64,000 nt of DNA from assembly GCA_018716975.1 (NCBI GenBank), contig DVJE01000043.1, forward strand, positions 55,373-119,372, written 5' to 3'. The DNA is from Candidatus Gallacutalibacter stercoravium. GTDB taxonomy: Bacteria > Bacillota > Clostridia > Oscillospirales > Acutalibacteraceae. The translations under genes were made by a program, and so were the position numbers. Shown one piece after another: positions 8,882 to 16,080 of the stretch. The notes below the pieces were generated by a model. It had not been told where the DNA came from. It searched no databases and was given only the letters and a program-made list of their open reading frames with translations. Numbering within the stretch: position 1 is the first letter of the stretch; each line of letters opens with the position of its first letter.

Positions 8882-9215
8882 TCACTGATCTCATAGAAGA
8901 AGCATATCATAAAGGCGCGTTCCTTAATTTTTGTTATACGAAGTATCTTCCGCTTTTCCTGTTTAGATAAACATACAAAAATAAATCAAAATGATTGTGC
9001 AATATTTTTATAAAAAACGCCGGTATTTTTCGTGAATACTATTTACAACGTGACGGAATTTTGATATACTTGTGATAACATCAAGCGAAAGAAGGTGAAC
9101 CCAATGGTTTAAACCGTTTTCTGGATGGTTAAGCATCATCCAGAAAAGCCAAGCTTTTTAGCAACACATAAAAAAGAATATCAGCCCATGATGCTAAGAA
9201 AGGATAGTGAAAACA
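8882..9215 (+). other. Intergenic stretch with promoter and leader hairpin
   Basis: These 334 bases hold no gene I can support. The first part is AT-rich. It contains the promoter at 9042-9070 and, in the leader, a perfect 11-base inverted repeat (TTTTCTGGATG at 9117-9127, its complement at 9137-9147) with a 9-base loop. The ribosome site AAAGGA at 9199-9204 serves the gene at 9216. Confidence 0.6.
9042..9070 (+). promoter_or_regulatory. Sigma-A promoter of the secreted-protein gene
   Basis: TTTACA (9042-9047), 17-base spacer, TATACT (9065-9070) with TG in the extended -10 position. The predicted leader is about 140 bases and carries the 9117-9147 hairpin. Confidence 0.72.
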
Positions 9216-10109
9216 ATGGCGGGTCGTATTTATCGTAAAAAAAGCAAAGGCGTTAAAATTCTAGCGGCAACCCTGGCGCTGGCCCTGTTGGCGCCCCTGG
9301 CAGTGTCACAGCCCGCTGTGCATGCCCAGGCGGCCACCTATTCCGTTCAAGAGCAAATCGTCATGGAAGCTTTGGATATAGACAGCCTGGCCGGGGTGGA
9401 TTACGACCTGGTGCAGGTGGAAGAAAGCAACCAGCCGGATACCTCCGGCGTCAGCCCCTTCAGCGCCCAACCGGAAGAAGATAAGCAAAACCTAGCGGTG
9501 CGGATCAATAAAAGCTTCCCCGACGGCACCCTTCGTTCGGAGTTTTATGTGCCGTATACCGAAACCGAAGAAGGTTTAGAAAACACCTTTGCTTTGGCGG
9601 CCAATGGGGATGTGGTTAGCGGGAGTGGAAGCGATTCAGATCCTTACTCAAATTTTGTTATGACAGCGGTTGGGTATGCCGGTCGTTTTATACAGGAACC
9701 TGCGTTTGTATCTTTCTACTGTTATAAACCCTATTATACGCATGCATCCTGGCGGCGTGTTAGCGGTAGCGGCACTGTTACCAGCATTACCCCTATTCTT
9801 GACGTTTATGCTGTTAAACATTTTTATGACAATTCGAATCAAATCATGGGAGCCGCCCTTCCAGGTAATATGGGGTCCTCTGCGTATCCTGAAATTACGC
9901 ATGAAAGACAAGAAAACACCTATCTTTCCCCCGTTAGCAATACGTATTATACCAGCGGCAATATGTACACGGCGTCCTCAGGGTATGTGTTCGCATGCGA
10001 AGAGCTATATCCTGTTCATTATATTGCAACAGGGTTTAACGTCAATTACCGCGATTCTAACGGGAATACCGGTCACCATGGAACAGCATTTCCATTCGTT
10101 CGAAAATAG
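9216..10109 (+). CDS. Secreted protein of unknown function
   Basis: Not recognised. The product of 297 residues starts with a strongly basic N-region (RKKSKGVK) and a hydrophobic core (ILAATLALALLAPLAVSQPA) followed by an AQA-type signal-peptidase I site near residue 37; there is no lipobox. The mature protein is rich in Ser, Tyr, Thr and Asn and lacks cysteine clusters, as exported domains often do. ATG 9216 was preferred to GTG 9207, which lies too close to AAAGGA. It is in the same orientation as the lipoprotein array, with member 3 starting 29 bases after its stop, so the two may be cotranscribed. Confidence 0.72.
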   Translation: MAGRIYRKKSKGVKILAATLALALLAPLAVSQPAVHAQAATYSVQEQIVMEALDIDSLAGVDYDLVQVEESNQPDTSGVSPFSAQPEEDKQNLAVRINKSFPDGTLRSEFYVPYTETEEGLENTFALAANGDVVSGSGSDSDPYSNFVMTAVGYAGRFIQEPAFVSFYCYKPYYTHASWRRVSGSGTVTSITPILDVYAVKHFYDNSNQIMGAALPGNMGSSAYPEITHERQENTYLSPVSNTYYTSGNMYTASSGYVFACEELYPVHYIATGFNVNYRDSNGNTGHHGTAFPFVRK

Positions 10110-10138
10110 AACTGTGTAATATCAGGGGGGTGCGTTCT

Positions 10139-10816
10139 ATGACAAGGAGGTTCAAACGCTTGATTAGCCTGCTTACCTGCGTTTGCCTGGTGGCAGGGTG
10201 CGCTGCCTTCTCCGGCTGCGGCGAAGAGCCCTCCCCCTATAACTGGGAGGTATCGATTGTAGATTCCTTTGATCCCGAGCAATGCTGCCTGAAAGAGCTG
10301 CCCTGGCTGATTACCATGGATGAGGCCAAAGAGATCCTGCACCTGGCCGATTTGCCAGCCGACGCTTATGAGGTAGGAAAATACAACGGTTTGACGATCG
10401 CGCTTAAAAATGTAAAGCTGAAGGAGTTCCAGTTGCCCATGGAACTTATACTGATGTTCCGGGAAAACCCCGGCATGACGGGGAAAAAGGGGATTTTGTT
10501 AATAGGGTACGGGTTTAACGTATCCGAAATAGACGGTTATTCGCTTTTAGAGGAAGACAGCCTCCCCATCCGCATGCTGCCCGAGGAAACCCAAGAAAAA
10601 TTTGAACAGATCCAAGGGGCGGATATGCAAACCTGTGTGCAGGCGCTGGCTCAGAGGCCGGATGTATCGGCTTATGGGGGCCTTTCTTCTGGAACCACCT
10701 CCGATGGCCCCTCTTTTTCTTACAGCGCCCAAGTAACAATTCCCGATGAGAGGTTTGGGGTGTCCGCATCATTTCATCTTACGCAAACAGGATTGGGTTT
10801 TATATTGGGGCGGTAA
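10139..10816 (+). CDS. Putative lipoprotein, array member 3 (type C)
   Basis: Family not recognised. The 225-residue product has a signal peptide with lipobox VAGC near residue 20 and a second Cys at FSGC. The mature part reads SPYNWEVSIVDSFDPEQ and then PWLITMDEAKEILHLADLP, with a body shared with member 5 (11941-12636). It lacks the FESM motif of types A and B. Bases 10179-10309 are nearly identical to 11062-11192 in member 4 and 11981-12111 in member 5. Start ATG 10139 follows AGGGGGG at 10124-10130. It is probably on the transcript of the secreted protein before it. Confidence 0.75.
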   Translation: MTRRFKRLISLLTCVCLVAGCAAFSGCGEEPSPYNWEVSIVDSFDPEQCCLKELPWLITMDEAKEILHLADLPADAYEVGKYNGLTIALKNVKLKEFQLPMELILMFRENPGMTGKKGILLIGYGFNVSEIDGYSLLEEDSLPIRMLPEETQEKFEQIQGADMQTCVQALAQRPDVSAYGGLSSGTTSDGPSFSYSAQVTIPDERFGVSASFHLTQTGLGFILGR

Positions 10817-10827
10817 TATCATTCGGA

Positions 10828-11106
10828 GGCGCCGCATGGCGCCCCTAAACCTTTCGCTTCTTTTATTGCGTGTGGATTACATCGTTTGCGATATAGGAAC
10901 GGTAAAAAATAGGATTCTTGCGCGACATTTTTTGAATGGGGAAAAGAAAGGAGGCATAACCGTGAAAGGCTCGCATATTGCAAAAAGAGTGAAAAGCTCT
11001 CGGTACACGACTGTTTTCAAAACCCCTGCGAAAGGCAAGAGAATGCTTGCCGTGCTTTTATGCGTTTGCCTGGTGGCAGGGTGCGCTGCCTTCTCCGGCT
11101 GCGGCG
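10828..11106 (+). repeat. Direct repeat copy 1: leader and head of array member 4
   Basis: About 280 bases align without gaps to 12658-12936 at a constant offset of 1830. The unit starts at a GGCGCC-GCAT-GGCGCC hairpin just after member 3, spans the intergenic leader, the ribosome site and start codon, and runs through the signal peptide of member 4. Its twin precedes and heads member 6. Divergence is highest around codons 3-18. Confidence 0.88.
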
Positions 11107-11771
11107 AAGAGCCCTCCCCGTATAACTGGGAGGTATCGATTGTAGATTCCTTTGATCCCGAGCAGTGGTGCCTGAAAGAACTGCCCTGGCTGACGCCGCT
11201 GGAGGAGGTAAAAGAAATCCTGGGCGTTGAAAACTTGCCCGAGGGTGATTTCGAGCAGTGGGAAAATGAAGACGGCTCAGGCGTGGGTATCGCTGTATAT
11301 AACCTGAAAATCAAAGAATACCGTTACCCGGTGGAAATACATCTGTATTTTAAGAATGATTTGCCTGAGGCTAACCAAGAGGGGATGCTGTTGTGCGGCT
11401 ATATTTTCGGGATCTCTGAAATAGACGGGTACGCTGTGTATCCCGATGAGGGGGAAAATCACAGTGCGTTTGAACAGTTACCCGAGGAACAGCGGGAAGC
11501 GTATTACGAAATCTGCGACGAAGATCGCAGGGCCTGCTTGCAGTCGCTGTCGGACAAATATGGGGCTGCTATAGCAGAAAAAAATTACGGCAATAACCCC
11601 TTCGAGTCTATGAAGGAAAACAGCGCTGGATACCAGTCTTTCAACTACCAGTTCCCAGGCCAGCAGCAACCTACTAGCATTACTATGCTATTCAGTGAGT
11701 TAAGCACTATCTTCCGGTTTTATCAAGTTCGTCCTTTTTCGCCAGCTGCCTCAAACGCTGTTTCAAATTGA
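10962..11771 (+). CDS. Putative lipoprotein, array member 4 (type A body, mosaic head)
   Basis: The 269-residue product is a visible mosaic. The leader, start and first 45 residues match member 6 (repeat 10828-11106). The signal-peptide end and first part of the mature protein (VAGCAAFSGCGEEPSPYNW and onward to PWL) match members 3 and 5. From TPLEEVKEILGVEN to the end it matches member 1, including the FESMKEN motif. The signal peptide is unusually far from the start, about 30 residues in. GTG 10962 has AAAGGAGG seven bases upstream and was chosen over upstream in-frame starts lacking a site. Function unknown; membrane anchoring is inferred from the lipobox. Confidence 0.75.
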   Translation: MKGSHIAKRVKSSRYTTVFKTPAKGKRMLAVLLCVCLVAGCAAFSGCGEEPSPYNWEVSIVDSFDPEQWCLKELPWLTPLEEVKEILGVENLPEGDFEQWENEDGSGVGIAVYNLKIKEYRYPVEIHLYFKNDLPEANQEGMLLCGYIFGISEIDGYAVYPDEGENHSAFEQLPEEQREAYYEICDEDRRACLQSLSDKYGAAIAEKNYGNNPFESMKENSAGYQSFNYQFPGQQQPTSITMLFSELSTIFRFYQVRPFSPAASNAVSN

Positions 11772-11799
11772 ATCAGTAGGCTAATCACGTATCAACCTT

Positions 11800-11843
11800 T
11801 CATCCGGGATCCGTATGGTCATCATACGGATCCCGGATGATTT
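11800..11843 (+). terminator. Perfect 18-base-pair hairpin after array member 4
   Basis: Bases 11800-11817 and 11823-11840 are exact complements around a 5-base loop, followed by only three T. It may stop or process the transcript between members 4 and 5; the short T run makes termination strength uncertain. Confidence 0.65.
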
Positions 11844-11940
11844 ACCATCGAAGGACTCGTTCAAGCAGGGTATATTGGAAACTATACTCACAATAATGGC
11901 CAATCGGGAAAGCCCATAGCCTTTTAGGGGGGTGCGTTCT

Positions 11941-12636
11941 ATGATAAGGAGGTTCAAACGCTTCATTAGCCTGCTTACCTGCGTTTGCCTGGTGGCAGGG
12001 TGCGCTGCCTTCTCCGGCTGCGGCGAAGAGCCCTCCCCGTATAACTGGGAGGTATCGATTGTAGATTCCTTTGATCCCGAGCAATGCTGCCTGAAAGAAC
12101 TGCCCTGGCTGATTACCATGGATGAGGCCAAAGAGATTTTGCACCTGGCCGATTTACCCGCCGACGCTTATGAGGTGGGAAAATACGGCGACTTGTCGAT
12201 GGTGCTTAAAAATGTAAAGCTGAAGGAATTCCAGCTTCCCATGGAGCTTTCACTAAAGTTTCGAAAAAACCCCGGTATGACAGGGAAAAAGGGAGTCTTG
12301 TTAACAACATACACCTTTAATGTTCCTGAGCTAGACGGCTATTCCCTTTTAGAAAAAGATAGCCTCCCACTTCGTATGCTGCCCGAGGAAACCCAAGAAA
12401 AACTGGAACAAATACTGGGGGCGGATATGCAAGCCTGTGTGCAGGCGCTGGCCCAGCGGCCGGATATAGCCGCCGCCATAGAAGACATGCCGGGCCATGA
12501 AAATTTCTCTTATGGAATATCCTCTGACGGCCTTATTACTTCTTATGGCGCTAAAGTGACAATTCCCGATGAGAGGTTTGGGGTGTTCGCATCATTCCAG
12601 CTTACGCAAACGGGGCCAGTGTTTTGGCTTATTTAG
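11941..12636 (+). CDS. Putative lipoprotein, array member 5 (type C)
   Basis: The 231-residue product is the closest relative of member 3: the ribosome-site region, signal peptide, lipobox VAGC and most of the body (PWLITMDEAKEILHLADLPADAYEVGKYGD) correspond. It differs by an insertion in the C-terminal third (AIEDMPGHENFSYG) and in several internal stretches. It lacks the FESM motif. ATG 11941 follows AGGGGGG. Together with the head of member 6 it forms the second copy of a duplicated unit of about 1 kb. Confidence 0.75.
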   Translation: MIRRFKRFISLLTCVCLVAGCAAFSGCGEEPSPYNWEVSIVDSFDPEQCCLKELPWLITMDEAKEILHLADLPADAYEVGKYGDLSMVLKNVKLKEFQLPMELSLKFRKNPGMTGKKGVLLTTYTFNVPELDGYSLLEKDSLPLRMLPEETQEKLEQILGADMQACVQALAQRPDIAAAIEDMPGHENFSYGISSDGLITSYGAKVTIPDERFGVFASFQLTQTGPVFWLI

Positions 12637-12657
12637 TCTCATGCTAAAAACGATGGG

Positions 12658-12936
12658 GGCGCCGCATGGCGCCCCTAAACCTTTCGCTTCTTTTATTGCG
12701 TATAGATTGCATTGTTGGCGATATAAGAGCGGTAAAAAACAGGATTCTTGCGCGACATTTTTTGAATGGGGAAAAGGAAGGAGGCATAACCGTGAAAAGC
12801 ACACATATTGCAAAAGCAGTGAAACCCGCACGATATACCACCTTTTTTAAAACCCCTGCGAAAGGCAAGAGGACGCTTGCCGTGCTTTTATGCGTTTGCC
12901 TGCTGGCAGGGTGCGCCGCCTTCTCCGGCTGCGGCG
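12658..12936 (+). repeat. Direct repeat copy 2: leader and head of array member 6
   Basis: This is the twin of 10828-11106 at an offset of 1830 bases with no gap. It begins with an 8-base-pair GC hairpin (GGGGCGCC, GCAT loop, GGCGCCCC) after member 5 and ends in the signal peptide of member 6. Confidence 0.88.
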
Positions 12937-13586
12937 GGGAGTCAACCGCTTTGCAGTTTCGCGGGGAAGGTTCCGATTATAATGTGGAATTTTCGTTAGA
13001 AGAGGCTTATGTACCCGAGCAGGGGGCGCTGTCTTTTTTGCCTTGGTTTACCTCCTTTGAAGAAGCCGGGGAGATTTTGCATTTGGAGGATATGCCTGAG
13101 GAAGATTATAAAGTGTGGGGGGATTACCCCAAGCACTTGTCTCTTTACAACGTAAAACTCAAGGAATACCGCTACCCCATGGAACTGCGGCTTACCTTCG
13201 TGAATAACCCCGCCACTGCGGAAAAAGAGGGGCTTTTGCTGTGCCATTACGTCTTACTTTTCGGCGAAGTAAACGGTGTGCGTGTTGACGGCGGCGAGGA
13301 TTTCGCCAAGCTGCCCGATCAAACCCAGCAAGAGGTGCGCCGGGGCCTTGCGGAGGATCGAAACGCATGGCTGGCTACCGCCGCCGAGAAATACCGGGAT
13401 GTGCTTGCCGCCGCTCAGCCGGGGCGAGAGAAAAACATGTTTGAATCTATGCTGGAGGATGAAAACGCCGTTGAGCATTTTTCTTACCGCTTTCCGTGGC
13501 AGCAGGAAGATGAGGCGTCTCAGTTTCGGGTTAGCATCAACTCCATGATGATTCAATACCAAATGACGGGCGAACCGGCCTATTAG
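12792..13586 (+). CDS. Putative lipoprotein, array member 6 (type B body, mosaic head)
   Basis: The 264-residue product has the same long N-terminal lead and CVCLLAGC lipobox region as member 4, but its mature body is of type B like member 2: ALSFLPWFTSFEEAGEIL and LSLYNVKLKEYRYPMELRLTF. A FESMLEDEN motif is present near the C-terminus. GTG 12792 has AAGGAGG upstream. It is the last gene of the array, ended by the terminator at 13603-13637. Function unknown. Confidence 0.75.
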   Translation: MKSTHIAKAVKPARYTTFFKTPAKGKRTLAVLLCVCLLAGCAAFSGCGGESTALQFRGEGSDYNVEFSLEEAYVPEQGALSFLPWFTSFEEAGEILHLEDMPEEDYKVWGDYPKHLSLYNVKLKEYRYPMELRLTFVNNPATAEKEGLLLCHYVLLFGEVNGVRVDGGEDFAKLPDQTQQEVRRGLAEDRNAWLATAAEKYRDVLAAAQPGREKNMFESMLEDENAVEHFSYRFPWQQEDEASQFRVSINSMMIQYQMTGEPAY

Positions 13587-13602
13587 CCGTTTAAGCAAGT
13601 AG

Positions 13603-13637
13603 AAAGGGATACGGTGTGTTTGCACCGTATCCCTTTT
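13603..13637 (+). terminator. Rho-independent terminator closing the lipoprotein array
   Basis: AAAGGGATACGGTG (13603-13616), six-base loop, and its complement running into CCCTTTT (13623-13637). It may also serve the minus-strand gene at 13701-14117, since the A-rich left arm gives U residues on that strand. Confidence 0.9.
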
Positions 13638-13700
13638 GCATCAAAATAACGGCATGATAACGCTGTGCGCTGGCTGCTGGCAAATGCCCGGTGCTCAATG

Positions 13701-14117
13701 CTAAATAATTAAATACATCAAGGCCAGCAACAGCCCGGTGTCGGTTTCGGCTTCCCCCTCCATCAGCAGCAGGATCAGCAGCAAGATGAGGGTGCGTTCG
13801 CTGTCTTGCAGCAAGGAATCCAGCAAGTTGGGGATCTTACCGTCGGAAGCCGGCAAATTGGCGGTGTTCGAAGCAGCGGCGTCAAGCGGGGCTGGCGCTT
13901 CGCTTTCTGTTCGCCGTTCCTCCCGGCTGCTTGACGATTGTTGGTGTCTCTCACCCGGGGTTTGCCGGTTCGGCTGGCCGGGTTGTGCGGTGCGGTTTTG
14001 CTGGGCGGCGTTGCGGGCGCGGGCCTGCATATCCTGAACGCGGCGCACCGCCTCTTGCTGCATGCGCCGCATATCGTTAGGGCTTTCCGGCTGGCCGGAT
14101 ACCGTCATAGGGGCCAC
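13701..14117 (-). CDS. Small Gln/Arg-rich protein with a Leu-rich C-terminal tail
   Basis: Not assigned to a named family. The 138-residue product is polar and low-complexity for its first 85 residues (many Q, R, S, E) and ends with a short hydrophobic, acidic tail: LILLLILLLMEGEAETDTG then LLLALMYLII. I recall similar Leu-rich tails on small proteins of spore-forming clostridia, with moderate certainty. GTG 14117 was chosen: AAAGGCGG lies eight bases upstream. GTG 14126 and ATG 14108 are alternatives. It is the last gene of a three-gene minus-strand set. Confidence 0.6.
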   Translation of the reverse strand: MAPMTVSGQPESPNDMRRMQQEAVRRVQDMQARARNAAQQNRTAQPGQPNRQTPGERHQQSSSSREERRTESEAPAPLDAAASNTANLPASDGKIPNLLDSLLQDSERTLILLLILLLMEGEAETDTGLLLALMYLII

Positions 14118-14240
14118 GGCGTACACCGCCTTTCTTTTATTAATTGCTTTATGGTTTGGCTGCCCTGCTGTCCTGCTGCCCTGTTGCTTCGTTGCTCCGT
14201 TTACGCCGTTCGGCTGGCCGTTTAAACCGGCCCAAAGTGT

Positions 14241-14771
14241 TTAAAACAGGCCGCCCTTTTTTAACAAGGGGATAAGGCGCAGCATTTGCAGCATACGTAT
14301 TGCTTCATCCAACTTTTTTTGCCGGGCCGCCCCCAACATGGGGCGCAGCGCGCCCAGCAGGCGGGTGCTGCTGTCTTCCTGCTGTATGGATTGAAACAGC
14401 GGCGCGAGCCGCAGAATGGTTTGCAAGCTGTTGCCGGGTAGGGCGGGTATTAACCCCTGCGCCGGCTGGCTGGACGGCTGACCAGACGGTTGGTTGGGCT
14501 GTTGGCCGCTTTGCGCGTTTGGGGTGTTTTGACTATTTTGGCCGGTCAAAGCCCCCAATGCGGCGGTTAAGTCCCCTAGGTTTAAGTTGCCCAGGCCGCT
14601 GGAAAGCCCGCCGTTTGTATCCTGCTGTGGAGGGGATACCTGGTTAGACTGGCCGCTTGCGGAGTTGCCGTTTTGCCCGTTTTGGCCCAGTGAGCCCACA
14701 AGGTTTTGTATTTGGCTCATGGTTTGTGGGTCGCTTAACAGCTCGTTTAGCTTACCGGCAATGTCATCCAA
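14241..14771 (-). CDS. Gln/Asn/Ser/Pro-rich protein of unknown function
   Basis: The 176-residue product has an N-terminal helix (DDIAGKLNELLSDPQTMSQ), a central low-complexity region of Q, N, G, S and P (about 30-115), and a C-terminal helical part ending in RMLQMLRLIPLLKKGG. The helix before the linker resembles the start of its upstream neighbour's pattern. The start is TTG 14771, six bases from GGAGGG; no nearby ATG in frame has a site. It lies between two other Q-rich genes on the same strand. No enzyme motif is visible. Confidence 0.62.
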   Translation of the reverse strand: MDDIAGKLNELLSDPQTMSQIQNLVGSLGQNGQNGNSASGQSNQVSPPQQDTNGGLSSGLGNLNLGDLTAALGALTGQNSQNTPNAQSGQQPNQPSGQPSSQPAQGLIPALPGNSLQTILRLAPLFQSIQQEDSSTRLLGALRPMLGAARQKKLDEAIRMLQMLRLIPLLKKGGLF

Positions 14772-14813
14772 GAAGCTCCCTCCTTTTTGCCTTTTGCCAA
14801 AATATCAACTGGT

Positions 14814-15125
14814 CTATTTCTTTCCCATCAGTTTTTGCAGCAATTGCTGCGCCTGCGGGCTGGATAGCAACTTTTGGGCGGCTTGCTTATCAGAAAGAAC
14901 CTTCTGCACCTTCTGGGCATCCTCTGGCTTTAAGTTGTGCAACGCTTGGTTGATATTCCCATTTTGTATTTGTTGGCGCAATGTGTCTGGGTTGGCGCCC
15001 AACTTTTGCGAGAGTTGACCCAGCAGCATGTTTAGCTGTTGGCCGGATACTTGCCCGGCCGCCTGTTGCGGCGTTTGCTGGGGCTTGCCGCCGGTTCCGG
15101 AGTTCGTTTTACCGTTAAAGGCCAT
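14814..15125 (-). CDS. Small Gln-rich helical protein of unknown function
   Basis: The 103-residue product begins with a Gly/Gln/Pro-rich segment and continues as amphipathic helices with many Gln, Leu and Lys: LNMLLGQLSQKLGANPDTL and KVQKVLSDKQAAQKLLSSPQ. No signal peptide or membrane helix. ATG 15125 has GTGAGGA upstream. It is the first gene of the minus-strand trio and lies 42 bases before the next one, so cotranscription is likely. Confidence 0.62.
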   Translation of the reverse strand: MAFNGKTNSGTGGKPQQTPQQAAGQVSGQQLNMLLGQLSQKLGANPDTLRQQIQNGNINQALHNLKPEDAQKVQKVLSDKQAAQKLLSSPQAQQLLQKLMGKK

Positions 15126-15435
15126 GGTGGATTCCTCACTTTCTGCCTGGTGGCGCTAAAAAGCAGCCCGATGTTTTTTCTTCTTACATCATATGCGAAA
15201 TCCGCCTTATGTTTCATCATATGAAAAAAATGCCCGCCATATGCCCCTTCAATCGTGTATTCCACCAGGTTAAGCCTGCGGTGCCGGATGTTGTTGCGAC
15301 AGGAGAAACGCTACGTGAAAGATATTTTTCCGACCGGCTTGACATTGACCGGGGGATGCATTAGGCTAGGATAAAGGGCAACCAACAGTTGCGGCTGTAA
15401 AGCAAAAGTAGCGGAAAGGACAGTGGGCGTATATT
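15126..15435. other. Divergent intergenic region with a candidate promoter
   Basis: These 310 bases separate the minus-strand trio from the phosphodiesterase. On the plus strand TTGACA (15339-15344) with a 17-base spacer leads to TAGGCT (15362-15367); alternatively TTGACC (15345-15350) pairs with TAGGAT (15367-15372) over 16 bases. Either could drive the gene at 15436. No gene is supported here. Confidence 0.5.
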
Positions 15436-15903
15436 ATGCGGATTTTAGTGGCGTCGGATACCCATGGGGACGAGTATGCCCTGCGCAATGCGGTGATGCA
15501 GCAGCCCACGGCCGAAGTGGTGCTGTTTTGTGGGGATGGAGAAGAAGATTTTATGCGCGTTAAGGCTTCGTTCCCCGATAAAATGATGTTGGGGGTGCGT
15601 GGGAACTGCGATTGGGGATCCCGTCTGCCGACGCTGCAAACCCCCAGTTTTTGCGGCGTGCGTATTTTTTTAACTCATGGGCATTTGTACGGCGCTAAGA
15701 TGGGGCTATACAACTTATACGAGGCGGCCCGCGGCGCGCAGGCGCGGATTGTAGCTTTTGGGCACACCCATGAACCGTTGCAGGATTATGACGGCGGCCT
15801 GTATGCGATTAATCCCGGTAGCCTGTCGGGCTATGTGGCCACCTACGGTATCATCGATCTCACGCCTGCGGGCATTGTAACCAATGTAATGCGCTTGCGC
15901 TAA
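15436..15903 (+). CDS. YfcE/MJ0936-type metallophosphodiesterase
   Basis: The 155-residue protein has the calcineurin-like motifs in order: SDTHGD (D-x-H), FCGDGEED, GVRGNCDW (GNCD), LTHGHLYG (GHxH) and AFGHTHEPL (GHTH), which bind two metal ions. The family hydrolyses phosphodiesters; the natural substrate in this group is unsettled. ATG 15436 begins the domain directly. It is separated from the malic enzyme by a bidirectional terminator. Confidence 0.92.
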   Translation: MRILVASDTHGDEYALRNAVMQQPTAEVVLFCGDGEEDFMRVKASFPDKMMLGVRGNCDWGSRLPTLQTPSFCGVRIFLTHGHLYGAKMGLYNLYEAARGAQARIVAFGHTHEPLQDYDGGLYAINPGSLSGYVATYGIIDLTPAGIVTNVMRLR

Positions 15904-15950
15904 CTCTGGGCCGTAAGGCCAGGCATAAGTGAATGGATGAAAACGAAAAT

Positions 15951-15996
15951 AAAAAGGACAAGAGCTGGTTGAATTTTGCTCCTGTCCTTTTCTTTT
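15951..15996. terminator. Bidirectional terminator
   Basis: AAAAGGACA (15952-15960) pairs with TGTCCTTTT (15983-15991) with AGAGC / GCTC extending the stem; T-rich sequence follows on the plus strand and A-rich sequence precedes it, giving U on the minus strand. It lies between the convergent phosphodiesterase and malic enzyme genes. Confidence 0.85.
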
Positions 15997-16080
15997 ATTA
16001 TGTGATAATTCTGTTCGTTTTATTTTTATACTGTTAGCTTTATGGGCTCGTTTGAAAAGGCCATAAGGCTTAATACAAAC

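Noticed and set aside
7278..13586. The lipoprotein array as a CRISPR-like or phage-type repeat
   Set aside because: Repeats are gene-sized, coding and imperfect, with no short regular repeats or spacers; it is a gene duplication array.
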